Source: Notamacropus eugenii (Eukaryota; Chordata; Mammalia; Diprotodontia; Macropodidae). From it: a stretch of 64,000 nucleotides of DNA. The position numbers and the translations under genes are program-made. Numbering within the stretch: position 1 is the first letter of the stretch; every line of letters begins with the position of its first letter. Below the pieces are notes generated by a model. It did not search any database and was not told the origin of the DNA. It worked only from the letters and a program-made list of their open reading frames with translations. Positions 22,607 to 33,834 of the stretch are shown here, piece after piece. Location: assembly GCF_028372415.1 (NCBI RefSeq), contig NC_092878.1, forward strand, positions 71,918,704 to 71,982,703. The letters run 5' to 3'.

Positions 22607-23328
22607 ATTGTCCAAAAGGAAAGATTTTTAAACGCGAGTAGGTTACTTCTCCGATGTTTTAAAATGTGATTTCCAGCGTTCATTCTGCTGTTTCTCCTCC
22701 TCCTCCTCTAAGAAGCCTAAACCTGTGTTTTGCTGCCACCTTGGCAAACTAAACGGATTTGCAACGGAGTTCTGCAGCCAGCCTGCTCGGCACTCTGAAT
22801 GCTCCAGTGGGCACTGCTTGGCGATTTGCAGATTTATAAAGCTTTCTCTTGGCATGGGTCTCTGGGAGAGAATTTAAGGATAATATATGAATGAGCTCCG
22901 GGGAAATCACCGGATCTCTTCCTTTGTCGCCCAGTTTCCGCAAGATCTGCTGAGTTCAAGCCTCTGACTTGTTTGCAAAGGTTCCTTTGAAAAATGGGGA
23001 TGTGTGTGGGGAGCTCTTCGGGGAGCTCTTCTCTTTTATAGTTGGGGGTAGAAAACTCTGTTTGAGATGCTTGCGTTTTGACCTGAGCATTAGGTAGATC
23101 ATCTTCTTGTGAGTACTTAGGTGCGACTGTGTAATTAGCGGGGAATTAGGTGGCACTTCTTTTAAGCTTTCCTCTCCCTTTTAGCTGATGATTCGCTTTA
23201 AAAATAAAGCTAACTTCTCCCGAGTCAAGAGAGTACTTAGTGTACAGTAGTTTGCAAAAGGCAAAACGCGTGGGATGCGGAGGCAAGAATCTCTTTGTGC
23301 TCTTTATTTAAACTGTTTCAGAAGGCGC
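22607..23328. promoter_or_regulatory. Left part of SINE-free, CpG-bearing island
   Basis: CpG sites recur ('aaacgcgagt', 'ctccgatg', 'ttgcaacgga', 'gctcggcact', 'aatcaccggatct', 'tgtcgcccag'), and repeats are absent from here to 29.6 kb. A short direct duplication 'ggggagctcttc' lies at about 23,009-23,032. Overlapping short frames occur on the minus strand but match nothing known. It is likely upstream regulatory DNA of the gene starting near 28 kb; this is inference from texture. Confidence 0.35.
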
Positions 23329-23358
23329 GGGGGGGGGGGGGGGAGCGGGGGGGGGGGG
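23329..23358 (+). repeat. Double G-run, G-quadruplex candidate
   Basis: Fifteen G, then 'agc', then twelve G. Four or more G-tracts with short loops are possible. Runs this long also mark slippage-prone or assembly-uncertain sequence. Confidence 0.85.
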
Positions 23359-23539
23359 AATGTTACGTATCAAAACCCCCGGAGTGGAGGTGACCAGTTC
23401 CTTCTAACATTGTGACTGGCTTGTTTTTTTCAGTCGTTTTTGTTTGTGCTTCCACTTTTATTTAATTCATATTAGCAATCTCTTCTTCCTCTCCCTTCTG
23501 CAAAATCTGCTCGTTTCTCCAGCTCTCAATTTTAATTCA

Positions 23540-23545
<6 letters not shown>

Positions 23546-23599
<54 letters not shown>
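23546..23599. repeat. (CT)27 microsatellite
   Basis: Perfect CT dinucleotide tract of about 54 bp, 190 bp downstream of the G-run. GAGA-type tracts are common near vertebrate promoters. Frames across it are artefacts. Confidence 0.95.
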
Positions 23600-23601
<2 letters not shown>

Positions 23602-25552
23602 AGTTCTCATCCGATCACTTCCTTTTGAAGGAAGGTTGGCACAGGGTGGGGGGGGGGATCTGATTGTGTTTTTGATTTCATATAAACTTTTGCGTGAGCG
23701 AAACATTAATCGAGTGGGGGCAAACAAAAACAGAGCTCTAAGAAGCTGCTAAGGACTTTTAGTTGAGATGAGCTTTCGGAGAGTCTTCTGCTAATTACAC
23801 TCCGTACTCTTACAAAAACGGGACAAAAGACCCATAGGGAGATACGGAAGATAGGGAAAGGGGAATACTAAGACTTTCCTAGCAACTTTTGATAAATCTA
23901 ACTACAGAAGGTTTAAAGGACCCGGAAGGCTGCCTTTTATTTCAAAGACAGCCTAGAACAGAAACTAACTTTTGAAGTTATGCCTATGAAAGTGCATTTA
24001 AGGCATTAAGTACCAAGGCAAACACTGCAAAATGCACGTGGGCAAAGCATACTTCTTAACCAGCCACCCGGTGCGGTTTCCTCAAGTGCTCATGCTTCCC
24101 GCTCCATTTCCCTCCCCCGGAGCACAAAGGGTTAAACTAGTTCCCTCCCTAGTTGGAGGGAAGGCCAGGGGGGCGGGAGAAGAAGCAAACTGTCTTAGGC
24201 TAGGTACCTTGTAGCTGCAAGTTCGAAATCTGTCATCCTCGCTTTAGAGTTTGGCATCTCCCATTGTCACTAGTGAGTAATGATCATAGGGAGATAAGAT
24301 CTCTCAGCCGGGTTGGGCGGAATCTCTGAGAAAAGACGTTTAACCACTTCAATCGTTCCCTTGCTGGAGCCCTCACTCCAGTGTCAGGGTTAAAGAAAGG
24401 AGCCACAAGACCGCGGCAGCTCGCTTGCTTCCGAGTCTCCAGCCTGATAAGACATCTGGGACGAGGGTGGAAACTGTCAACAATGGGAAAAAGAGACCTT
24501 GGTGGCGATCCTTAAAACAATACCATGCAGCAGGAGCCCAGCTACTACTGTACCAGCTTTTTCTCTTTTCACCTTCCTGATCCGGTGGGATTTGGATGAA
24601 CTAACTCGGAGATTTCACCAGCAGGTAAAAAAAAAAAAAACTCAGGAGGCTCAGGTGAAGTTGATGAGGGTCAGCTAGCGCTTCAGAGGCACACGCTACT
24701 ACCAGATTTGGGGGGCGGGGGGATTGTTTTCTGAACTGGCTGGCGAGGGAGGCAAGCTGCATGTTTTAACTCAATACTTAGGGAGGGAAGTAAGAAGGAT
24801 GCAGGCTTACGTTACATTACAATCTTACCTACATCTAGGTGTAAGTTCGAATCGGCAAATCCACCACCTTAAAGTAGCTTAGCAACTGACATTGGCCTTC
24901 TTTGCCCTGTATTCTTAAACTGGAGTGTCGGAGCCGTGCGCCTGCCAGAGAAACAGCACCCAGTTTCCAGTATAACTTCTTCATTACCTTACAGACATCA
25001 GTGCTTTCTCCTCTTCCCACATCAATTATTGTTATTATTATTGCTATTCTTGGTTGGTTCAGAAACCTCCAGTCTCTAACTCCCTCCCCCCTCTTTTTTT
25101 TTTTTCTTTTGCAATCTGTTTTAGATTATTAGCCCTTTAAGAGGATCCAGCCGTGCCGGTTCTTTCTACTTTGACTTTAGTGATTTCCTAAAAACCTAAT
25201 GTGATTATCTGGAGAAGTACCACCTCCAACTGGCAGTCTGGACTCTCTGCTAGGAAAAGGCCTTAGTCTAAGCTAGGGCCTCAGTTTGGAGTGGCTGAGG
25301 GGGAGTTGTGGTGAGACCTACTGAATTCATTGCTGCAGTGTTCTGGAGAAAAAAACAAACAAACAAAAAGACAAAACAGCGCCTGGGTCAGTGTACGGAG
25401 AGAAAAAGGTGAATGGTGGGGGAATGGGAGGAACTGTGAATTTTTCACTGCCTGCTACTTGCTTCCTTGAGTACACATCTAAACAAACTTCCCCCAGCAC
25501 CTCTTTTTTTTGTTCCTGGAGGCAGGGTGGAAAAACCCCTTCTGTGATCGAG
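23600..25552. promoter_or_regulatory. Repeat-free upstream region with a possible minor first exon
   Basis: Single-copy-looking sequence with scattered CpG and GC boxes ('gggggcggggg' near 24,711). A possible donor 'caccagcag|gtaaaa' follows 24,624. The stretch before it contains an ATG at 24,525 whose frame closes after about 25 codons, so an exon here would be non-coding. No full gene is recognised. Confidence 0.3.
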
Positions 25553-25582
25553 AGTGTGTGAGTGAGTGAGTGAGTGTGTGTT

Positions 25583-25616
<34 letters not shown>
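25553..25616. repeat. GT/GAGT/ATGT compound microsatellite
   Basis: Runs of 'gtgagtgagtgagtg', 'gtgtgtgtgtgtgt' and 'atgtatgtatgtatgt'. The minus-strand Thr-His frames across it are artefacts. Confidence 0.9.
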
Positions 25617-25825
25617 AGATGGAGGGATAATTCATCATCTGGAAGGAAGATCAAGGTCGTGGGGTTAGTACTAGGTTGGAAATTCTAAGGGAAGGAGTTG
25701 GGCGGGCAGAAGGGGTGATTGGACTGGGCAGGACAGTAACTGCCCCCTTGGGTGCCAAAGAAACTACTGCAGGCAGGAGCACTTTGAGCTGCCGGGTTCT
25801 CAGCAGGGTTTAGCGGCTAGGGTGG

Positions 25826-25892
25826 CGGCAGCTGCAGCAGCTCCTGCTGCTGCTGCTAATCAAGCTGTTAGATTTTGCTGCTGGTGCTGCTG
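25826..25892. repeat. CTG/GCA-rich trinucleotide patch
   Basis: Interrupted 'gctgctgctgct' and 'gcagctgcagcagc' units. A frame reading an alanine run crosses it but begins at GTG and has no recognised continuation. Confidence 0.6.
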
Positions 25893-26181
25893 GAACCTCC
25901 CAGCAAGATGGCACTCTATGTCTGTCCTTCCTGGATCAGAACTTCTTTCCCTCCGTTCGTATTTCTGTATGTTTATTAGCCATTCAAACACGTTTATGAA
26001 CAAAGTGGGATTGGTTTTTTTTTTCCTCTCCGACCTTGCAGAAGTCAAGCCAGAGATCTTATGGCGTGCGCCGTGCACACACGTGCAGCCATGTATGCGT
26101 GTATATAATTGGATTTTGTCCTTGGAGTCAGATCCGACTTTTCTCTAAATTGTGTTAGTATTTCTTAGGCTCTCAGAAAAC

Positions 26182-26297
26182 ATGAATTCTGTAGGGACTA
26201 TACGAATGCTGGGGGAGCGAGAGAAACGATTGGTAAAAGTACTGTCCAGTGACTCAGGCTTTGATCTGTGGTTGAGACCAGCCTATTCCTCATCAAG
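26182..26297 (+). other. Candidate alternative first coding exon (unproven)
   Basis: An ATG at 26,182 opens 38 codons plus two bases up to a good donor, 'catcaag|gtgaga', after 26,297. An in-frame stop lies 36 bp upstream (taa at 26,146), as expected for a start exon. The composition looks protein-like, with a charged segment (MLGEREKRLVKVL) then SSDSGFDLWLRPAYSSS. The next codon would be completed by a downstream exon outside or elsewhere in the window. I do not recognise the protein. It sits in the repeat-free island 2 kb upstream of the CpG-rich block, consistent with an alternative promoter, but it is short enough to be chance. Confidence 0.3.
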
Positions 26298-27589
26298 GTG
26301 AGAGTTATCATTCTTGACCACTCATTCTGCCCTAGAATCTGATCACATCCTTCTCGGTTTTCTTCCCTGAGTTTCCAACTCCAGTGTGCCGACTTCTAAC
26401 GCAAATCAGACAACGTTTGCTTCTTTAGGAAGTCTGGTTTGTAGAACGAGAACGCTCTCCCTCTTCTGTTCAGAACCAGCTTGTCTCTTGACTTGTTAAA
26501 ACATGACAGGAACTTATTGTAGGCAGAGAGACCTGCAATGAAACCAGAGTCGAAAATCAGGAATATTGTGGGGGTTTTTTTGTTTGTTTTTAACCTATGT
26601 TTTTCGCTTCCCCAAGACTTCACTTTTCGGGCTACAAAACAATAAAAAAGGCCAGCTGGCCATATACAACTCCTGATTTCTTCAGGAGTTTGGATTCTGA
26701 TCCTTAAGTCCGTATTGCTGAATCTGCGTGCCCACCACAGTCTATCATCAAATTAAGTGGTCCTTTTCCAAGAAGGAAGACTGAGGAGGAGGGAAAGGGA
26801 AGAGGGTGGGGAGGAAGAAATAGTGCAGCTGTAAGGAGGGACTTACAAAATAATTGTAAATATTAAGTCATTATTCCGATTAGAGTTCCATTTAGAAGAT
26901 GTTGAGAGAATAGAGAAATGGTCATGGGGGGATGAAAGGGGGTGGGGATCGCATCACGAAAGTTGCCTCAATTTGAAATAACGCCATCTTTGTAGAAAGG
27001 TTTGATTTTTCTTTCTAATGTCAGGTTTTGGACATTTCTCAAGAATTTCTAAGTAATAAATCTCTCGTTGGTAACATCGAAGTGTCCAGAATTAGAAAAA
27101 TGACCTTCAGGGATCTGAGAGAGGTTTTTATTACCGGGGGATGGGAGAGTGTGGGGAAGAGGAGGAAAAAAAAATGCCATCTACTTCTGTAGAGCTGTGA
27201 TTATCAAGTGGGTTAGCAAGCACAATCCTTTTTACCTTTCTTCAGGGAAGGATAGGGTTAAAAAACCTTAGTCTGACTTTGCCTCTTGGAAAGCCTTGGG
27301 TTGCAGCCCTGCCTTCCAAGCATTCTTTAAACTAGAAATGTGGGAGGGCCTCCAGGAGGGAGAGGGAGGGAGAGAGAAAGAGGGAGAGGGATAGAGGAGG
27401 GAGAGCTAGTGAGCAAGCCAGAGAAGAGCGAGATGGCTATCAGCTGAATTCATTACTGTAAACATCTCCCAGGGGTGTCAGGCTGGGGGGCGAGACACGA
27501 CTTACATTAGCGAGGAATAGGCAGATCTGAGGCATCGTTCCTGCTAAGATCAGCCTCGCAATTCCTTTTTGAAGAAGGCGCAAGACTTG
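26298..27589. promoter_or_regulatory. Proximal upstream region, purine-rich
   Basis: Repeat-free, with GA-rich patches at 26,780-26,820 and 27,340-27,420 and complex sequence around 27,425-27,590 that leads into the CpG-rich block. No coding frame of note. Promoter role inferred from position. Confidence 0.35.
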
Positions 27590-27612
27590 GAACGAGGCAT
27601 AGGCGCGCGCGG

Positions 27613-27634
27613 GCACACACACACACACACACAC
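27613..27634. repeat. (CA)11 microsatellite
   Basis: Perfect CA dinucleotides inside the CpG-rich block, followed by 'cgcacgcacacg'. Confidence 0.9.
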
Positions 27635-27839
27635 GCACGCACACGCTCCCGCTCCCACATACGTGTGTTAGGTTATCTGGAGACTTGTCCGAGTCCTGGG
27701 TCTCCGTGCTTCCTCCCGCGATCCTTTCATCGCCTCTAGAAGAGACCCTCTCGAGAGAGCATCCTGCGGCTGCATCTTTTCTCTTCTGTTTTCCCTTTTT
27801 TTTGGGGGGGGGGCAGGAAAGGGGGAGGTCATTTTTTAT

Positions 27840-28279
27840 TTGCGAAGAGCACCAGTAGGGGAGCGGGGGCGCTGGGCAGAAGGAAGGGGTGGTGGTGGTG
27901 ACAAGAAGGCAGGAGAGAAGAGAAAGTGGGATGCCAGAGCCCTGGGCTGCGCGTTGGAGGAGGAGGTGGAGGAGGAAGGGGGAGGACGATGCCGCTGCTT
28001 CATAGGGGAGGAAGGCGAGAGCGAGGGGAAGGGAGCGCTCCGCTGAGCTGGCAGAGGCGAGCCGCGGGGTGCGGAGAAGCGCGCCCTTCGCAGCGGCTCC
28101 GGCTCGGGCTCGGGCTCCAGCTCCGGCAGCCCCCGGCCCAGCCGCTGGATACCCACCCAGGGCACCTGCAGCCTCCACGGCGATCCAGAGGCAGGAGCAA
28201 AAGTTTGGATCCCGGGGAGGGAAAAGCGCAAAGAGGGATTATGACCAGGGCTGGAAAAGGACTGCAAGAATCTTCGCAG
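27840..28279 (+). other. Candidate first exon of an unidentified plus-strand gene
   Basis: The right edge is a strong splice donor: 'tcttcgcag|gtaaagtga', with the exon ending at 28,279. The left edge (transcription start) cannot be seen and 27,840 is arbitrary. Two in-phase ATGs can be read through to the donor in phase 0: 27,989 (97 codons, Arg/Gly/Pro-rich) and 28,241 (13 codons, MTRAGKGLQESSQ). The latter sits after 'gagggatt' with no clear Kozak context. The exon may be entirely 5' untranslated. No downstream exon was identified inside the window, so the first intron probably exceeds 35 kb, as is common for developmental or neuronal genes. Confidence 0.45.
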
Positions 28280-28330
28280 GTAAAGTGACCCCCGACACCC
28301 GCACTCCTCATTCACCCTACTCTTCCTAAA

Positions 28331-29189
28331 CCCCCTACCCCCTTCTCCATCCCTTGCCTCGGAAGGGCAGCTGCTGCTGCTGACTAGAGAGCCTGGAGGA
28401 AGGCAAAAGTTAATGATCCAGGATCTGCTCCTAGGACCAAAAGATCATCCGTCACCTAATAGGCAGTCTGGAGCTTTTTCTCCATCAGCGAGAATGCGGG
28501 ATGGAACGTGATGTCCAGCTGTTGCCCTGTGCACCTATTTGACAATTTAAATGTGGATTTCGAGGGGTTTGGTATCTTTCAGTTGAGGCAGATGACGCAT
28601 AGGTTTGAACATCCCCAGTTACATCAAATAATTATAGCATCTGACTTTCAGCAACCCTTAAAAATGACTGAACTTACCACCCTCACACCCCTATTTTCTT
28701 GGTATCTTGGAGGTGAACATTTAAAAATCACTAAACCTTCTAAGTTGAAATCGTAGGCGCCTCTCTCCATCTCCCATCACCTTCAACCCTCATAAAATGG
28801 GAACTTTAGAAGTCGAGTTTTCATTGCGGGGAGAACTGGCTCGTATTAGTCATTGATGACGCGAATTTGCGATGAAATAAAGGGTGGGGGGAGATTGTGC
28901 AGAATATCAGATTCTCTATCAGTAGCTATATTTACTGGGGAGGCTCAAGGAGTGTGAGTGCGCCTGTGTGCGTTGAGATTGGGGGCAGTGGAGAGAATGC
29001 TGTCACGTCTCTCAGATCTCTTCCTTACTTAGGGAAACTGGGGGAAATAACTGGTGAGTCTTCTAGGAGAGGAAAATGGGAAACCCTCAAAGAAATGTTT
29101 AGAGCAAGCACATTTATTACTGCTATTGTTGTTATTACTAGTTCACCTGGAAACTCAAGAAGGTGTCATCTCTTATAAATGGAAATCAG
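28331..29189 (+). other. Start of probable first intron
   Basis: Repeat-free, with CpG density falling away from the island and TGATGACG-type words near 28,853. No coding frame is recognised. Confidence 0.35.
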
Positions 29190-29610
29190 TCACCTACAGC
29201 CTTAATTAATTTTAGTGGAGGAAATCTGTTTTAAAGCTTGCAGTAAGCTAATAAAGTGCAAGACACAAATCCGTGTAAACGCCTATAGTGTGTAAGACGT
29301 TGATTAGATGTGCTGCATTTGCCTTGCAAAAACCCCCTGTTTCAACAGCAGAGATTGCTTCCAACTCAACTGGGAGATTACTTAAATGAAATGGATTGTG
29401 CTGAAGAGTGGGGGGCCACCATCCTCCCTCTATCCCTCCACCCCCACACATTCAGAGGCTTATTGTTAAATTTATTACATCTAACTTCTCTTGGCAAAAA
29501 GCTAATGAAGGCTAGTTTAGATATAGAGGCTAATATTGTCTATGGAATTAACCTAATGACCTTATTTTATTAAATCTTAAATGAAAAGAAAGGCAAACTT
29601 TGGATCCACT
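29190..29610. promoter_or_regulatory. Candidate conserved non-coding element
   Basis: Complex sequence rich in homeodomain-like TAAT words ('ccttaattaattttagtg', 'agctaataaagtgc', 'gaattaacctaatgacct') and CpG-bearing motifs ('aaatccgtgtaaacgcc', 'aagacgttgatta'). It contains no repeat and no credible ORF. Texture and position just downstream of a CpG promoter suggest an intronic enhancer; conservation itself was not tested. Confidence 0.4.
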
Positions 29611-32600
29611 CAGTGTTTTTTGAGGCGAATAAATTGAATGCTGGCATTTTCCCAGGATATTAGGCTGTTGTAGTATGAATATCAGTTTTTAAGGCCAATT
29701 TGGTTATAACTGGGATATGTGTTTTTTGCTTATTGATAAGCAAAATGTGCCAGATGCTTAGAAGACCTAGAGGCCAACATATGAAACAAGCATATTTAGG
29801 TGATATGAATTCAAGTTAAAGTTACTGATTTTCTCAGAATGCTTTTGCTTCTGAAAACCTCCCCCCTTTTTTGTTTGTTTTGTTTTTGTTTTATTCTAAA
29901 GCCTCAAATAGGTCCAAATCCTGTAAACATTTCCAAATAATTGAGAATGACAGTGTGGTCTTATGCTATCAGGTTGGGCAAATTCACCTCAATGGCTCTA
30001 GTTGTGAAGATGAGATTTCAAACACCATTCTAAATCTCAGATAGCAGGTACAAGCAGTTCTTAAGTAGGAGCATGCTGGTTACCCCATAGCAGAACCCAT
30101 TACAAGCCTAGTGTCAATGGAATGCTAGTAAAATGTCTGTACCCTGAAACACTTGAGCAGTTTCATTACAGTTTTCAATATTTCAGGTGATGTTTCTTAT
30201 ACCATAAAACAGATTTCTAAATGACACCATGCTGAGTTGCCCACTACATCCAAAAGAAATCCAGGTTTTTCCTGTGTGCTGTATTTCAGATGATGTGAGC
30301 TTATCTCAGTTTGACTTTGTCTGGATCTAATTTGAGTCCTGTTGCCTGTTACATTTATATTCTGGCCCAATGGATAGTATGATTTAGGATTTAGACATAT
30401 ATCCCTAAAGCAACTTTATACTTTCCCAGTTGGAGACTACATTACATAGGGTATGGTTTTGAGGGAGGTTCAAGAATATTTAAGCCTGAAGACGCTACAT
30501 GGAAGATAACTAATGGGAAAATCTGTTCAGGTTTGACTTTTTAATCTTTTTCTTTACAAAAGAACCTCTCTAATGGGTAGTATCTGAAATTTAAATATTG
30601 TATATCCATTAAACTTCTCTTGTGGTTAGTTTAAAATTTAAAAGGTTGGAGAAGGCCAAACAACATATTCTTTGCATTCAGGTGGTATTCTTTTGGGTAT
30701 AATCATCTCTTAGTATCTCTTCTTTAATCTCAATTCAAATTCATTTTTCACTAGATTACTTTTGTAACTTTGTGGCTTCTTTCACAGTGATTCAAAATCA
30801 GTCCATTAGTGACCTCTATCTGTGAGAAGTGAACAGTCATTGTTTTTTTCCCTCTTTTCCAAAGCCCAGAATTACACAGAAAGCAGACTCTACAATGTTT
30901 TATCTCCATATATGCTTAGATTTTCTAAATTACAGTTTTCTAGACGTTCCAGTATGGGTAATAGTATTTCATAAGGGCATTAAAAATGTTATATGATAAT
31001 ACAAGAACTGCTAAATAGTTATTCAATGTAGCATTAGTAGTATGTTCTACATAGATATAACGTTAGTGCTGTCTAATCCTTATAAGAGTTGTATGTCTGA
31101 GTATAGCTGACTTAAGGCATATATAAATATAAGTGAAATTTTTTATCACCCCTAAGTACTTACATAAAGACCAAACAACTTTGAGAACAGATACTTATAT
31201 CTATATGCATTTGTGTATCTATGCATATGGATAAATGAATATTACTACAGTATTTGTACTTATTTAAGGTCTGTCCTACCTGTGTGTGATAGGTTTCAAG
31301 GAAAAGTTAAGAGTGTGAGTGAGATGTCTTTAAAGAGAAGGTTATCTTTTAGGAAACTTTTAAAACATTTTTCTTAATTAAGTTTTGTCTTCTGCTTGTA
31401 TTCAAATGAAATTTCAAGTTTTGCTGATGATTCTGAATGAAAATGGAAGACAGAGTTTACTTCATTTGTTAAGTAGGTGGATACCATTATCTGACATTTT
31501 CCAGATGGTTTATGAGGCAGTGGTATTTGGAAATATGGAATTTTGGGAGGGTTCTCTTTTCCCATGGGTAGGCTGTACTCAGAAGAACCTTTGTATAACA
31601 ATTTCTCTTAAAAAGAGGAAGAAAATAGTCAACGTTATGTCCTACCCTCCTCCTTCACCCCTCCCAAATTATATTTGCTTTGTGAAAATTTCTTCTTCTT
31701 CTAAAAACTAAATGTTAGATTATTATTTTTAAGAGTGGCACAGATGGAACTATTAGCTTCTTTCTTCTCTCTTCAGCAATGGGTGACCTCGTCCCTCCAA
31801 TTAACTGTCTTCTTTTCATGGGGAAAAAAAGCACCCCCAGAACCATTAGTAGACAGAGTACCTTTTCAAGTTTCAAGTAAGGTTCATTTTTTTAAAAGCA
31901 GTTATGACACAAATATTGTAATAAAAATATCCTCTGTTAAGCTGAATACAGAGACTTACTTCAGTTGCATGAAACAGTAAAAACACTGTATTAGAAAAAT
32001 AATCTTTGGTATTTTCAGTAGATGGCCAAAATCTGTTAGAACCTTCATGACTCCTTTTCCTTGATGATTTTCACATCTACTGGTCTTTGGTTTTCTTTGA
32101 TTCCTTTTGCCCTGATTCTTTGAAGTGAATCAAAACCAAACAGTGGCTACTTTCTTAAGGAAATTCATCATGTTATGTTCAGGATTCCAGAAGAGTTAAT
32201 GATGCAGAAAAAGTTCTGTAAGACATCTTTCTAAAAGGAGCCTTTTGGTTGCAGACCTGCCACTGACTAGCCTTCTGCACCTTTTGCAGCGAATTGGAAC
32301 CACATTATTTATTTATTTTTCAAATACTGCCTCTAGCGTAATTTAATGGGGGTGGGGTGGGGTAGGGGGTATTTATGCAGAAGTATGAAGATCCATATGT
32401 CCTTTGCCTCATTCAAAAAAATAGTGTCATTGTTATAAAGGCTATGTGCAGGCAAGTCAAAGAAAATGTCCTTACATGATTGGAGAAGTCAAAAGACCAC
32501 ATTCATAGTTCTCAAACACTGGCCGACTACTCCACTGATAGACTATGGAAGAAATTCTTTTTGACAGTTATGGGTTAAAGGCCTCAGTTATTAAAAAAAA

Positions 32601-33319
32601 AAATCTAGTGATAGCCATTAGGGATTCTTGTGACTCAAAGTCCTAATACATTGTTCTCCCCACCTCTATTTTTTTTTCCAGATTGTTTATATGGGAAAAT
32701 GTAAAATGACATGAACAGAGGGTTCATATCTCCTCAGTTCATGGACCATTTAGTGTATTTCAGTTCTCTTTGTTAGTACTTTAAGATATAGAGAAAAGAA
32801 ACTCTCATTTGAACTAGAGAGCTTTGGTTTTAAAACGTTGAAATAAATTTAGCAGACCAGAAAGTGAATAGAAGCCATTAGGCCCCAGCACACTAAAAAA
32901 TCTTCACCTTTAGCAATTATTAAAACAAGGTATACAGGTCCTCATGAAAATGGCTCAGAATATATTGTCCATTAAGTCAGCAAAAGTCAGATGGCTGAAA
33001 GGAAAGCATTAGGACCTTGTGCCTCCTGAAATAGGCTCCTTACCAAGTATCTTTTTCAGGTCCACTTGACTATTCATGTCACTTTCGTTCACAAGTAATG
33101 TCCCAGCCCACTGGAGTAAACAGATGGTTCCTCAACCTATTGCTCAGTGATTTAATCCATACATTCATTATGTATCTTTGATTATGAATAATAGAGCTAA
33201 ATGATTTAGAAATGGAAAATTGAAATATTTACCTCATTTTTTGGATAAAAGCAGGTTGAGAAACTTAGAGGAGTGGAGAAAATCTAATGATCCTTTGAGA
33301 TTCCTGTGATCCTCTGAGA
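29611..33319. other. Long unclassified, largely SINE-free intronic or intergenic stretch
   Basis: AT-rich. No MIR, CORE-SINE or L2 piece is recognised except possible faint fragments near 33,190-33,270. Frames at 31,374-31,711 and 31,735-31,980 lack recognisable proteins. The low repeat density next to the promoter island is notable. Confidence 0.3.
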
Positions 33320-33470
33320 AAGGAATCAATCAACTAGCATTCATTAAGTGCCTTCTACATGCCGGGAACAGTGCTAGGCAATGGAAGATAAAGGATTTTA
33401 AAATGGAATTCCTTTCAATTAATATTTATCAAGCAGCTACAGTGTACAGGGAATGGAGAGGGTTAAGAGC
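33320..33470 (+). mobile_element. Two tandem fragments of the 'cctactatgtgccaggcact' ancient repeat
   Basis: The first has 'cattaagtgccttctacatg' and 'ccgggaacagtgctaggcaa'. The second restarts with 'aatatttatcaagcagctac' and 'agtgtacagggaatggag'. Confidence 0.5.
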
Positions 33471-33834
33471 ATGGACAATGTGTAGAGATGTCTGGCTGGG
33501 AAAGGAGGTGGGCCCATCTTGTATTGAAAGGGAGCAATAACAGATGGAAACCCCTGGTACTGCACTCATATCCATAAAATATAAAAATATCCAGAAGAAG
33601 GCATTTTTGTGTTTGGTGAATCCTGTACAGAAGACTGAATGGAAAGGCATAGATAAGAATTGCATAGAGGGAATAGGATCTAACCTGCTGGAGAGGGAAT
33701 GCCCATGTGAGCTCATCAACCCGATGGAATCCTGACCCATAGAATACCTTCCATTCAATACTTTGCCCATTCAGAGTGTGTTCATTTAGTGCTTCCTGCA
33801 CCAAATCTATGGATTAGGCATAGGGCAAATGCTT
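33471..33834. other. Unclassified stretch with overlapping short frames
   Basis: Three overlapping frames of 63-113 codons occur on both strands, none recognised. It could be the continuation of an old long repeat or unique DNA. Confidence 0.25.

Larger units (their letters stand above)
27590..28330 (+). promoter_or_regulatory. CpG-rich promoter block (probable CpG island)
   Basis: CpG is frequent here ('gaggcgcgcgcgg', 'gaggcgagccgcggg', 'gaagcgcgccc', 'ctccggctcgggct') whereas the rest of the window is CpG-poor. It contains a (CA)n tract at 27,613-27,634 and GGA-rich and GC-rich stretches. Such a block usually marks a vertebrate transcription start. The long GC-driven frames on both strands (for example minus 27,507-28,178, which starts at GTG) are composition artefacts. 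Confidence 0.65.

Noticed and set aside
23444..23752. Ser-Leu and Arg-Glu repeat proteins on opposite strands
   Set aside because: They are translations of the (CT)27 microsatellite.
24525..24624. ATG followed by a frame towards a donor-like site at 24,624
   Set aside because: The frame closes with a tga after about 25 codons before the donor, so it is not a coding first exon; only a non-coding exon remains possible.
25822..26148. Poly-alanine-starting frame
   Set aside because: Begins at GTG within a trinucleotide patch; no splice sites or homologous protein recognised.
27507..28178. 223-codon minus-strand open frame, the longest in the window
   Set aside because: It starts at GTG, lies in GC-rich sequence where stops are rare, reads as Ala/Gly/Pro/Ser low complexity, and opposes a likely plus-strand first exon. 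No domain is recognised.
27926..28329. Two overlapping plus-strand Gly/Arg-rich and Ala/Pro-rich frames
   Set aside because: Both start at GTG and are composition-driven. Only the frame in phase with the donor at 28,279 was kept as a possibility within the exon entry.
33429..33804. Two 113-codon overlapping minus-strand frames
   Set aside because: They overlap each other and a plus-strand frame, match nothing known, and partly cover an ancient repeat.
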